47,883 bases of DNA from Caenimonas koreensis DSM 17982. GTDB lineage: Bacteria > Pseudomonadota > Gammaproteobacteria > Burkholderiales > Burkholderiaceae_C. Below are positions 32,885 to 40,928 of the stretch, piece by piece. The number at the start of each line of letters is the position of its first letter. Position 1 is the stretch's first letter. The notes under the pieces were generated by a model. It saw nothing but the letters and a program-made list of their open reading frames with translations. It did no database searches and was not told the origin of the DNA. The translations under genes and the position numbers were made by a program. The stretch lies in the NCBI RefSeq assembly GCF_009646335.1, contig NZ_WJBU01000027.1:1-47883 (forward strand), written 5' to 3'.

Positions 32885-35800
32885 GGGCCACCTCCTTGGT
32901 CTTGGCGCTTGCGGCCGGCTTCGCGTGCGCGAACCGCAAGTACAGCAGCGGCAGCAGGATCAGCGTCAGGGCGGTCGCCGTGATCAGTCCGCCGATGACC
33001 ACGATGGCCAGCGGGCGCTGAATCTCCGAGCCCGGGCCGGTGGCGAACAGCAGCGGTACCAGGCCGAACGCCGTGATGGACGCGGTCATGAGCACTGGCC
33101 GCAACCGGCGCATCGCGCCTTGCCTGACCGACTCCACGAGCGACAGGCCTTCCGCATGCAGCTGGTTGAAGTAGCTCACCAGCACCACGCCGTTCAGCAC
33201 CGCGATCCCCAGCAGCGCAATGAAGCCGACCGAGGCCGGAACCGACAAGTATTCGCCCGACACCCACAGCGCCACGATGCCGCCCACGAGCGCGAACGGA
33301 ATATTGCTCAGGACCAGCAGCGCCTGGCGTACCGAGCCGAATGTGGAGAACAGCACCAGGAAAATCACCCCGAGCGACAGCGGAACGACCAGTCCCAGAC
33401 GCGCGGCCGCCCGCTGCTGGTTCTCGAACTGGCCGCCCCAGGCGATGCGATAGCCGGTGGGCAGCTTCACGGCCTCGCCCACCTTCGCTTTGGCCTCCTC
33501 GACGAAGCCCACCAGGTCGCGGCCCGTGACGTTGGCGATCACCACGCTATAGCGGCTGCCCATCTCGCGGTCGATCTTCACCGGGCCGCTGTCGCGCGTC
33601 AGCTTCGCCAGCTCCTGCAGCGGAACGCTTTGGCCGTCGGGCGTCGTGACCCGCATGGCGCCGAATTCCGAAGGCGAGATCCTGACGCTGTCCGGCCCCC
33701 GCAACACGATGGGGATGCGCCGGTTGCCGTCGATCACGGTGCCGGCGCGCTGTCCCTCGATCTGCACGCGCAGCGCGTCCTGCACGTCCTCCACCGAGAG
33801 CCCATAGCGACCGGCCGCCAGCCGGTCCACCGCGACGCGCAGGTATTGCACACCGTCGTTCTCGACCGTGTACACGTCCTGGTTGCCGGGTACCTGCTTG
33901 ATCAGCGCTTCGATCTGGGTGGCCAGCTCGTTGAGCTTGTCGAGTTCGGGGCCGAACACCTTGATCGCCACGTCGCCGCGCACGCCGATGATCATTTCGG
34001 ACACGCGCATGTCGATCGGCTGGGTGAAGCTGTACTTCACGCCCGGCAGGTCATCCAGCACCTTGCGGATCTTGTCGATCAGGGCGTCCTTGTCCGCCAG
34101 CTGCCAGTCCTCGCGCGGCTTGAGCACGAGGAAGGTGTCGGTCTGGTTCAGGCCCATCGGGTCGAGGCCGATCTCGTCGGAGCCGGCCCGCGCGACCACG
34201 CCGGTGATTTCCGGGATGTTGCGCATCAGCGCCTGGTGAATCTTCAGGTCCAGCGCCGCGGTTTCCTCCAGGCTCACCGACGGCAGCTTCTCGATGCCGA
34301 CGATGATGTCGCCCTCGTCCATGGTCGGCATGAAAGTCTTGCCCACCAGGGTGTAGACGATGGCAGCGACGACAAGCATCGCTGCGGCCACGCCGTACAC
34401 CACCTTTTCGCGCCGCATGGCGAAGGCCAGCGCCGGCTCGTAGGCCTTCTGCAGCTTGCGCGGCAGCCACGGGTCCTCGTGCGCGACTTTCTTCAAGAGA
34501 AAGGACGCCAGCACCGGGATCACGGTCAGCGACAGTAGCAGCGAACTGGCCAGCGCGAACACGATGGTCATGGCCACCGGCACGAAGAACTTGCCTTCCA
34601 GGCCCTGCAGCGTGAGCAGCGGCAGGAACACCACCACGATGATGAGGATCCCTGCGGCCACCGGCGCGGCCACCTCGCGCACCGCGCGAAACACGATGTG
34701 CAGCTTGGGCAGTTTTCCTTTGGACCGGTCATGGCCCAGGTGCTGCACGATGTTCTCGACGACCACGACCGCGGCGTCGACCAGCATGCCCAACGCGATG
34801 GCCAAGCCGCCCAGGCTCATCAGGTTGGCCGACATGCCGGCCATGCGCATCAGCAGGAACGTCGCGAGCGCCGCCAGCGGCAACACCGCGGCCACCGTCA
34901 CGGCCGCTCGCACATTGCCAAGGAAGGCGCCGAGCAGCACCAGCACCACGAGAGTCGCTTCAAGCAGCGCCTTGGACACCGTGCCCACGGCTTTCTTGAC
35001 CAGCTCCGCCCGGTTGTAGAAGACCTTGATCTCCACACCCTCGGGGAGGGTCGGCTTGATCTCCTCGAGCTTGCGGGTGACGCCCTCGACCACCTTCTGC
35101 GCGTTGGCGCCGGCCAGGCCCAGCACCAGGCCCTCCACGGCTTCGGCCTTTCCGTCCTGCGTGACGACGCCGTAGCGCGTGAGGCTGCCGTCCCGCACCA
35201 TTGCGACGTCACCGAGCCGCACGCTTGAACCATTGCCGCGCTTGACGATGATGGCACGCAGGTCGTCCTGGGTCTTGATGCTGCCTTCGCTTCGCACGAG
35301 CAGCACCTCGTCGCCTTCGCCGAGGCGCCCCGCACCGTCATTGCGGTTGTTGGCTTCGATCGCCGCCTTAAGCTGCGCGGTGGACAAGCCCAGCGCTGAC
35401 AGCTTGACTGGATCGGCCACCACTTCAAAGCTGCGGACCTTGCCCCCCAGAGCGTTGACGTCGGCCACACCCGGCACTGAGCGCAGCGCTGGCCGGATCA
35501 CCCAGTCCAGCAGGCTGCGCCGGTCTTCCAGCGACATTCCTGGGGACTCGACCGTGAACATGAACATTTCGCCCAGCGGTGTGGTGATGGGCGCCATTCC
35601 CCCGCTGATGCCCTGCGGCAGATCGGCGCTGATATTGGTAAGGCGTTCCCCCACCTGCTGGCGCGCCCAGAAGATGTCGGTGCCGTCCTGGAAATCCACC
35701 GTGACGTCAACCAGCCCGTATTTCGAAACCGAACGCAGCATCCGCTGGTTCGGGATGCCCAGCATCTCGACCTCGATCGGGACTGCGATGCGGCTCTCGA

Positions 35801-35981
35801 TTTCCTCCGGCGTCATGCCAGGCGCCTTCATGATGATCTTGACTTGGGTGCTGGAGACGTCCGGGAACGCATCGATCGGCAGGTTGGTGAAGGCGTACCA
35901 GCCCGCGCCGGCGAGCAGCGCACCGGCCAGCAGCACGAAGAGGCGCTGGGCGAGCGCGAATTGAACCAGACGGGTAAGCAT
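32877..35981 (-). CDS. czcA: HME-RND heavy-metal efflux pump, inner-membrane subunit (CzcA family)
   Basis: A 1034-residue proton-driven pump with 12 transmembrane helices and two large periplasmic loops. ATG 35981 is chosen because GGAGG lies 7 bp upstream; the adjacent ATG 35984 is only 4 bp away. In helix 4 the motif is ALGMLVDAAVVVVEN. Asp402 and the following Glu are present, but the first Asp of CzcA's DFGxxxD is Ala396. That first Asp is typical of Zn/Co/Cd pumps and absent from other HME classes, so the metal cannot be assumed to be that of CzcA. It forms a tripartite complex with the MFP (36061) and OEP (31281). Confidence 0.9.
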   Translation of the reverse strand: MLTRLVQFALAQRLFVLLAGALLAGAGWYAFTNLPIDAFPDVSSTQVKIIMKAPGMTPEEIESRIAVPIEVEMLGIPNQRMLRSVSKYGLVDVTVDFQDGTDIFWARQQVGERLTNISADLPQGISGGMAPITTPLGEMFMFTVESPGMSLEDRRSLLDWVIRPALRSVPGVADVNALGGKVRSFEVVADPVKLSALGLSTAQLKAAIEANNRNDGAGRLGEGDEVLLVRSEGSIKTQDDLRAIIVKRGNGSSVRLGDVAMVRDGSLTRYGVVTQDGKAEAVEGLVLGLAGANAQKVVEGVTRKLEEIKPTLPEGVEIKVFYNRAELVKKAVGTVSKALLEATLVVLVLLGAFLGNVRAAVTVAAVLPLAALATFLLMRMAGMSANLMSLGGLAIALGMLVDAAVVVVENIVQHLGHDRSKGKLPKLHIVFRAVREVAAPVAAGILIIVVVFLPLLTLQGLEGKFFVPVAMTIVFALASSLLLSLTVIPVLASFLLKKVAHEDPWLPRKLQKAYEPALAFAMRREKVVYGVAAAMLVVAAIVYTLVGKTFMPTMDEGDIIVGIEKLPSVSLEETAALDLKIHQALMRNIPEITGVVARAGSDEIGLDPMGLNQTDTFLVLKPREDWQLADKDALIDKIRKVLDDLPGVKYSFTQPIDMRVSEMIIGVRGDVAIKVFGPELDKLNELATQIEALIKQVPGNQDVYTVENDGVQYLRVAVDRLAAGRYGLSVEDVQDALRVQIEGQRAGTVIDGNRRIPIVLRGPDSVRISPSEFGAMRVTTPDGQSVPLQELAKLTRDSGPVKIDREMGSRYSVVIANVTGRDLVGFVEEAKAKVGEAVKLPTGYRIAWGGQFENQQRAAARLGLVVPLSLGVIFLVLFSTFGSVRQALLVLSNIPFALVGGIVALWVSGEYLSVPASVGFIALLGIAVLNGVVLVSYFNQLHAEGLSLVESVRQGAMRRLRPVLMTASITAFGLVPLLFATGPGSEIQRPLAIVVIGGLITATALTLILLPLLYLRFAHAKPAASAKTKEVAHV

Positions 35982-36060
35982 CATCTGGCCTCCGCAGGGC
36001 CGCCCCAAGGCAGGCCAGCGCCCCCTTTGGGGGCAGCGAAAAAAGTGAGCGTGGGGGCCA

Positions 36061-37182
36061 TCAATTACTCCCGCTCTTGCCCTGCCAGGCGGCCTTCAGC
36101 GCGATGACGGACGTGGCCGCGATTTCCTGGCCGGCCTGCAGATCACCTGCGACGCGCACCGTCTGGCCGGCGCTGGCCAGCACGGTGACGGGCCTGGCGA
36201 CGAAGCCCTTGGGCGTGCGTACGAACACGAAGGCCTTGTCGTTCTGCCGGACCACCGAGGCCAGCGGCACGGTCCAGCCTTGGGCCGCAGCCATAGGCAG
36301 ACGCACCTGGACGAACTCGCCCGGGCGCAGCAGCTGCGCGCCACGGGTGACCTCGGCTCGCAACGTGAGCGTCTGGCTGTCGCTGACCGTGGCCCCGAGG
36401 CTTTGGCCAGCCGCCACAGTCTCGCGTCCCACCACGGTCATCGGCAATCCCTTGACCGATGCGACGCCACCTTGCCAATTGACGGGGACTTGAACGTCCA
36501 GCCACAGTCGGCTCGCATCCGCGATGCGCACCAGGGCATCGGCGGGCTGGACGCGCTGGCCGGGCTTGACAGCCAACTGGGAGACCAGTCCCGAAGTGCG
36601 CGCCCGCAGGATCACGACGCTGTCCACCGTGCCGCCATCGGCGACCCGGCGGATCGTGGCGTTGTCCAGGCCAGCCAGGCGCAGGGCCGCCTCGCTCTGA
36701 TGCTGGCGAGCCTGGTGCTGCGCGGCGGCTGCTTCGGCTTCCTGGACGCGCCGCTGCGGGATGATGCCCTCGGCGAAAAGCTGGCGTTCCCGCTGCAGCG
36801 TCCTGGCCGCGAGCCGGTTCTGCGAGGCCGCTTCCATCAGCTTGAGCTGCAGTTCTCCGAGCTCGGGACTGGCCAGGCGCGCCAGCGGCTGGCCGGCCCG
36901 CACCGAGTCGTTCTCGGCGACGAGTAGCTGGTCGATGACGCCGGCCAATGGCGCGCTCACGACCTGCTCCTGGCGCGGCGGCAGCACGACGCGCGCCGGA
37001 TAGGTCGGGCCTTCAGCGCCGCCGCCGGGCTCGAGCCGCTGCAGCTGCACGCCCAGGGACTGCATCTGCGCGGGGGTTACCGCGAATTCATCGGCGGCCT
37101 GGGCGGGCTGCAGCACGGCCTGGCTCACAACCAACGCGAAGGCGCGGCGCCATAGCGCGCGCCGGGAAAGACGGTTAAACAT
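36061..37182 (-). CDS. czcB: RND periplasmic adaptor (CzcB family)
   Basis: A 373-residue membrane fusion protein. A signal peptide (MFNRLSRRALWRRAFALVVSQ...) is followed by a lipoyl-like half (VVSAPLAGVIDQLLVAENDSVRAGQPLARL), an alpha-hairpin (LKLMEAASQNRLAARTLQRE) and the second lipoyl half (TSGLVSQLAVKPGQRVQPAD). Beta-barrel and membrane-proximal domains follow. It links the inner-membrane pump to the outer-membrane channel and may bind metal itself. The gene is 79 bp upstream of czcA on the same strand. It contains none of the His-rich N-terminal metal motif known from CzcB proteins. Confidence 0.88.
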   Translation of the reverse strand: MFNRLSRRALWRRAFALVVSQAVLQPAQAADEFAVTPAQMQSLGVQLQRLEPGGGAEGPTYPARVVLPPRQEQVVSAPLAGVIDQLLVAENDSVRAGQPLARLASPELGELQLKLMEAASQNRLAARTLQRERQLFAEGIIPQRRVQEAEAAAAQHQARQHQSEAALRLAGLDNATIRRVADGGTVDSVVILRARTSGLVSQLAVKPGQRVQPADALVRIADASRLWLDVQVPVNWQGGVASVKGLPMTVVGRETVAAGQSLGATVSDSQTLTLRAEVTRGAQLLRPGEFVQVRLPMAAAQGWTVPLASVVRQNDKAFVFVRTPKGFVARPVTVLASAGQTVRVAGDLQAGQEIAATSVIALKAAWQGKSGSN

Positions 37183-37249
37183 TCGAAGACTCCACAAAGG
37201 GCGCGCATTGCGCACAGGCAACGCGGCCGGACCAAACCGGGGGCGAGGT

Positions 37250-37693
37250 TCAGGTGTGGAGAGGTGGAGCGCGGCCGGCGGGCGGCAAACTTCGGTGCGT
37301 GGAATGAGGTCGCGCCAACGCGGCCATGCCTGCGGCTTCGGCTGCTGCCGGGCCGGGCTCTGCGACGGCGAAAGCCTGGCTGGGAGCGAAGCTGTGGTCC
37401 GGGTCATCGCCCAGGGTGAGCGAGCTTAGGTCAAGCTGCGGACGCACCGCGAGCACGGCATGCGAAGCCCGCAAATCGTGATCGTCATCTTCCAGGTGCG
37501 GCGCGGTGGCCTGTGCGTCGTGTACGGACGCGGTGAGCCATTGGGCATCAACCCCTGAGTCGTGCCGGTGGTGATGCAGCGGCGAGCTGACCTGGTCCCA
37601 TACCAACACCAGCACCAGCAACCAGCGCAGAAGCCAAAGCGCCCGCGCGGCCACTCCGGCGGACTGTTTGGCTTGGATGGCGTTGGCGTGCAT
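37250..37693 (-). CDS. Small His-rich exported protein of the metal operon
   Basis: A 147-residue protein with an N-terminal hydrophobic segment (ALWLLRWLLVLVLVW) followed by a His cluster (SSPLHHHRHDSG) and later His/Asp pairs (HLEDDDHDLRASH). The C-terminal half is Ala/Pro rich. Such proteins precede czcB-type genes in several metal islands (CzcI-like) and are thought to bind or sense periplasmic metal, though the evidence is thin. It is 21 bp downstream of the CsoR-type sensor gene and 67 bp upstream of czcB, so it is part of the operon. A second His-rich protein of related type is at 39481. Confidence 0.68.
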   Translation of the reverse strand: MHANAIQAKQSAGVAARALWLLRWLLVLVLVWDQVSSPLHHHRHDSGVDAQWLTASVHDAQATAPHLEDDDHDLRASHAVLAVRPQLDLSSLTLGDDPDHSFAPSQAFAVAEPGPAAAEAAGMAALARPHSTHRSLPPAGRAPPLHT

Positions 37694-37714
37694 GGTCCGG
37701 TCAGGTGGCAGCTG

Positions 37715-37993
37715 TCACAGGTACTTGGTGATGTCTTTGAACTCGGCGACCGCAGCGCGGCTGCCCCGGGGTTGCGCCCGCACCGCATCTTCCAGGCAGT
37801 GATCCAGGTGATCGTGGATCAAGGCCTTCTTGGCGGCGGAAATCGCCTTTTCCACGGCATGCAACTGCTGGACGATCTCCAGGCAAGGCTTGCCCTCGTC
37901 GATCATCGCGACGACGTTGTGCAGGTGCCCATCGGCGCGCTTGAGCCGGTTGCGAACCTGCGGATGAGTCGTATGGATGTGCAGAGATGTCAC
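37715..37993 (-). CDS. CsoR/RcnR/FrmR-family metal-sensing repressor
   Basis: A 92-residue all-helical repressor of the DUF156 family. Metal-ligand positions read Cys37, His62, Cys66, the Cys-His-Cys set of CsoR and InrS. The N-terminal region also has His5, His7 and His10, like nickel/cobalt sensors (RcnR uses His3, InrS a nearby His). This family represses by binding G/C-tract operators and releases DNA when metal binds. A matching operator lies 8 bp upstream of its start. It is likely to control the His-rich protein and czcBA downstream, and possibly the divergent or upstream genes. The metal is probably Ni or Co, but Cu cannot be excluded. Confidence 0.9.
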   Translation of the reverse strand: MTSLHIHTTHPQVRNRLKRADGHLHNVVAMIDEGKPCLEIVQQLHAVEKAISAAKKALIHDHLDHCLEDAVRAQPRGSRAAVAEFKDITKYL

Positions 37994-38000
37994 TGAAAAA

Positions 38001-38019
38001 TATCCTACCCGGGAGGATA
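38001..38019. promoter_or_regulatory. Operator of the CsoR-type repressor
   Basis: Perfect inverted repeat TATCC-TACCCGGGA-GGATA, placed 8 bp before the repressor start codon. Its G/C-tract centre with short AT arms fits the operator type bound by CsoR/RcnR tetramers. It probably overlaps the promoter or leader of the repressor operon. Confidence 0.65.
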
Positions 38020-38072
38020 CACGGCTTTCGGGTCGCCCGTGTGCTGGAGACTCATGTTCAGGTGACTGCCGT

Positions 38073-38423
38073 TTACTTGCCCGTGAAATTGGCGGCGATG
38101 AAGTTGCCGGTCATCGTGAAGAACATGTAGAGGGTTTCCTTGGCCTTGTCCTTGGCGGCGGGATCCTTGAAGGCGACCTTCCATTCCTTGCCCTTCTTGC
38201 CGTCAACCTGTTCGATCGCGTTGTGCTGCAGCGCCTGCCAGGTCGATTCGAGCTTGCCGGATTTGACCAGCGCCTCCTTGCGCTGCTTGGCGCAGCCCAG
38301 CACGACAGTTTCGGCGGCGGGCTTGGAACCGTGGAAGTGGCAGCTGCCGCCTTCGTTGGCGAGGGCGGGAGGGGCGGCTGCGAACAGGGCGATCAGCGAA
38401 GCGGTGGCGACGAGGTTTTTCAT
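38073..38423 (-). CDS. Small periplasmic protein (DUF6488-like)
   Basis: A 116-residue exported protein: signal peptide MKNLVATASLIALFAAAPPA cut near ALAN, then CHFHGSKPAAE, a short Cys pair (CHFHG and LGCAKQRKE) and a C-terminal helix ending in FIAANFTGK. It resembles small proteins found next to HupE genes in metal islands (DUF6488, from memory). The CxFHG motif and the second Cys could bind a metal ion in the periplasm. It lies 29 bp downstream of the HupE gene on the same strand, so the two are cotranscribed; function unknown. Confidence 0.65.
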   Translation of the reverse strand: MKNLVATASLIALFAAAPPALANEGGSCHFHGSKPAAETVVLGCAKQRKEALVKSGKLESTWQALQHNAIEQVDGKKGKEWKVAFKDPAAKDKAKETLYMFFTMTGNFIAANFTGK

Positions 38424-38452
38424 GTGAGTTCCTTGAGGTTGAAGAAGTTGAT

Positions 38453-39247
38453 CTAGTTGAGGGTGTTGCGGCTGTCGTCGGTCGTCTTTTCGATGTCCAT
38501 GTCCTCGTGGACGTGCCGGTGTTCCTGAGCCGGGAAACGGAAGCCATTGGGGTCGCTGTCATGCTGGTAGCCGTGCAGCTGCATCAGCAGCAACAAGGCA
38601 CCGGCGTAGACCAACGCCACGTTCGCCGCGAAGCTGAAGCGCGCGAACGAGGCGCGGCGACGCCACAGCGCCAGCGCCCCCACCATGGCGCTCAAGGCAG
38701 CAATCTGGCCGAGTTCCACGCCGACGTTGAAGCTGAGGATGCGCAGCAGGATGCCGGTCTGGTCCTCGCCCAGCGGCAACTGCTGCAGCCGCGTGGACAG
38801 GCCGAAACCATGCAGCAGCCCGAACCCGAACACCGCGGCCAGCAGGTTGGGCGACTTGATGTCGAAGTACTTCTGGAAGCCGCCGTTGTTGTCGAATCCC
38901 TTGTAGATCACGCTAACCGCGATGATCGCGTCCACCAGGTAGTAGTTCCAGGTGATCTGGTAGAAGGTCGCGAAGATCAGCGTGATGCAGTGGCCGACGG
39001 TGAAGGCCGTGACGAACTTCGCGATGTCCTTGAATGTCGTCAGGAAGAACACCACGCCGAACAGGAACAGCAGGTGGTCGTAGCCGGTGAGCATGTGGCT
39101 GGCGCCCAGGCCGATGTACTGCAGCAAGCCGCCGTCGAGCATGCGCTGGCGATCGGCATCGGAGATGCCATGCGCGAGCGCGAGCAGCGGCGCCGCGAGC
39201 GCCGCCGCGGCCGCCAAAGGGATGAGCAAGGGTTTGATTTTTGGCAT
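38453..39247 (-). CDS. HupE/UreJ-family membrane protein (metal permease)
   Basis: A 264-residue membrane protein with an N-terminal signal-like segment and 6-7 transmembrane helices. The family motif HX5DH is present in SHMLTGYDHLLFLFG, and a second His-containing helix follows (FTVGHCITL). HupE/UreJ proteins carry Ni or Co across the inner membrane; some are importers and others are linked to efflux. A C-terminal tail is rich in His and Asp (HGYQHDSDPNGF, QEHRHVHEDMDIE) and could store or guide metal. ATG 39247 (MPKIKPLLIPLA) is the likely start. It leads a two-gene unit with the DUF6488-like gene upstream of the CsoR sensor. Confidence 0.85.
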   Translation of the reverse strand: MPKIKPLLIPLAAAAALAAPLLALAHGISDADRQRMLDGGLLQYIGLGASHMLTGYDHLLFLFGVVFFLTTFKDIAKFVTAFTVGHCITLIFATFYQITWNYYLVDAIIAVSVIYKGFDNNGGFQKYFDIKSPNLLAAVFGFGLLHGFGLSTRLQQLPLGEDQTGILLRILSFNVGVELGQIAALSAMVGALALWRRRASFARFSFAANVALVYAGALLLLMQLHGYQHDSDPNGFRFPAQEHRHVHEDMDIEKTTDDSRNTLN

Positions 39248-39313
39248 TGGATTTGTATGAGTTGTCGATCTACATTTGCAATAGGCTGGGTTAGCCCACA
39301 AACGAAGCTAGGC

Positions 39314-39445
39314 ATGGCGCCAACCGCAACTCCCTCACCCACGCGCATCAGGCGGGTCGCGTTCTGGGCGCTGCTGAGCTTGGCCGTTGCCGCACTTCTG
39401 TGGGGAGCGGTCTTGCTGGTCGTGGGATATGTGACGCTCGACTGA
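39314..39445 (+). CDS. Small single-span membrane protein
   Basis: A 43-residue open frame, divergent from the HupE gene. After a short basic start (PTRIRR) it has one strongly hydrophobic segment (AFWALLSLAVAALLWGAVLL) and ends VGYVTLD. The composition is convincing for a membrane peptide, but no clear ribosome binding site or known family was recognised. It could be an accessory to the metal genes or a chance frame. Confidence 0.4.
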   Translation: MAPTATPSPTRIRRVAFWALLSLAVAALLWGAVLLVVGYVTLD

Positions 39446-39480
39446 GCGTCATGAGCAGCCCGGGTAGAACGGGCCGGCTA

Positions 39481-39834
39481 TCAGGCGGCCGCTTTGGGAG
39501 GTCGCAGGAGGCCGTCGAGGAGCGGTGTCGGACCGGGGGCCCGGACCGCTACGTCAGGCGAGAGGGGCTGCATCTTGGCGATCTCGCCCCAACCCGCCGT
39601 TAGCAGGCAGGCCGTATTGAATCCGGCGTCAGCGTGTTCGTGTTGCGAGGCGTCATCACTGTCTTCGACATGAAGAGACAGATCGTCGTGATGGTGATGC
39701 TCGGTATCCTGCCAGTGCAGCGTGATGTGCTCGAACTGCTGCGACCGTTCGGCAACGCCCTGTGAGTTCAGCACGGGCAGCGACTGGCACAGGAAAGCGA
39801 TCAGCAGAAGAAATGAGAGCAGACGGCGCGACAC
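39481..39834 (-). CDS. CzcI-like His-rich exported protein
   Basis: A 117-residue protein starting at GTG 39834, with a signal sequence (MSRRLLSFLLLIAFLCQSLP) and a His cluster (DTEHHHHDDLSLHVED, SQHEHADAG). It ends with PGPTPLLDGLLRPPKAAA, similar to the closing segment of CzcI-like proteins of czc/cnr islands. These are small periplasmic proteins proposed to modulate metal resistance, with poorly known mechanism. It is the most upstream gene of the metal block on the minus strand. It is separated from HupE by 233 bp that hold the small plus-strand frame, so it may have its own promoter. Confidence 0.68.
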   Translation of the reverse strand: MSRRLLSFLLLIAFLCQSLPVLNSQGVAERSQQFEHITLHWQDTEHHHHDDLSLHVEDSDDASQHEHADAGFNTACLLTAGWGEIAKMQPLSPDVAVRAPGPTPLLDGLLRPPKAAA

Positions 39835-40092
39835 AGCGGCGGATTGTAGCCGTCGTCGTGGTGGTCTTGGGCTGCGCTGGGTAATAGGCGCCTATGAGTG
39901 CAATGGCCAAACTCTTGGCTCCGGGAGCGCCTTGGTTTATCACGTCGACTCTTACCATGAAGGTGAGGTGGCGCGAAAAGCGATTGGTGCGCGGATAACG
40001 CTTCACGAACTGCTGAGGCGGCCGGTGAGGCTACCGGGCGGGCATGCCGGGCGGCCCGCCCGGGTGGCCACCCCGAAACCCGCGAGATGCCC

Positions 40093-40115
40093 TATAATCT
40101 ATCCGAAGGTTCGGA
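40093..40115 (+). promoter_or_regulatory. Promoter -10 box and operator of the DUF433 gene
   Basis: TATAAT (40093-40098) is a consensus -10 box. It is followed at 40102-40115 by a perfect palindrome TCCGAA-GG-TTCGGA between the -10 box and the AAGGAG ribosome binding site. This is where an autoregulating antitoxin would bind. No good -35 box is visible. Confidence 0.6.
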
Positions 40116-40133
40116 ATATTTAAGGAGATGGCC

Positions 40134-40928
40134 ATGGCCGATACCGCTTTTGTGCCGGCGGCTGAAGCAGCCTTCATCGCCGGGCTGAGTGACAAGCAGA
40201 TTCAACGGGTGGTCGACGAGGACATCCTGTTCTTTCCGCTCGTCCATCTTGACAACGGCCGCCGCTTTGCGCGGCTGGCAGCCGTCTTCGCGAGGTTCTA
40301 TTTCGAACTGGACGACACGCTTACCGCGACGGCGCGGCGTTCGGCCATCCGGCACGTCTGCGACCGGGTGCTGGCTCGTTCGGACATGAATGAAATGCTG
40401 GCGCTGAGCCTGCATCATTCCGTCATGGACTGGGACGTGGTGATCCACAACATTCACGTCGGCTTTGACCACTTCGTGGTCGATGCCCAGGCACGAGCCG
40501 CGCAGATCGATCACGCCAACCGCCTCATCGTGGAGGACGCCGACATCATGGGAGGCGCGCCCGTCTTCAAGGGCACGCGTGTTCCTGTGGATACGGTGCT
40601 TGCCATGCGCCGTTCCGGCAGCACCGCGGGCGTTGTCAAAAGGCACTATCCCTTTGTGACCCCTGAACTACTGGAAGCCGCCGAAATCTACCAGGCGGTG
40701 CATCCCCGCCGGGGCAGGCCCCCCAAGGCGGAGGTGGCATGGCCCGCGTGGAAGCTGCGCAGCCGCAAGCTGGTGCGCCCCGCTGCTCGGGTCTGTCTCC
40801 TGCAGATACTCGCCACCCGCAGGCGGACTGAAGATTCCTGCGATGAAGTGGTTCCAGATCATTTGGGTCATGGAAATTCCGGTGCCGGCGTCAGGCTGCT
40901 TGCAGCATTGCTTCGGGCGTGTCATTGA
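40134..40928 (+). CDS. DUF433 antitoxin-like protein, 3' end replaced, toxin absent
   Basis: A 264-residue frame. ATG 40134 is preferred to 40128 because AAGGAG lies 6 bp upstream. The N-terminal ~140 residues form a helical DNA-binding-type domain. The DUF433 domain follows, with IMGGAPVFKGTRVPVDTVLAM and VVKRHYPFVTPELLEAAEIY and the closing RRGRPPKAEVAWPAWKL. DUF433 proteins are antitoxins, usually followed by a PIN-like (DUF5615) toxin gene. Here the frame runs about 45 residues past the usual end through unrelated sequence, and no toxin follows. The last 38 bp overlap the convergent TfdA gene. The locus was therefore cut at a junction near 40790-40870. Confidence 0.72.
   Translation: MADTAFVPAAEAAFIAGLSDKQIQRVVDEDILFFPLVHLDNGRRFARLAAVFARFYFELDDTLTATARRSAIRHVCDRVLARSDMNEMLALSLHHSVMDWDVVIHNIHVGFDHFVVDAQARAAQIDHANRLIVEDADIMGGAPVFKGTRVPVDTVLAMRRSGSTAGVVKRHYPFVTPELLEAAEIYQAVHPRRGRPPKAEVAWPAWKLRSRKLVRPAARVCLLQILATRRRTEDSCDEVVPDHLGHGNSGAGVRLLAALLRACH

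Noticed and set aside
32730..34538. Plus-strand frame of 602 codons opposite czcA
   Set aside because: Antisense to the RND pump; Gln/His/Arg-rich filler typical of the complement of GC-rich membrane genes.
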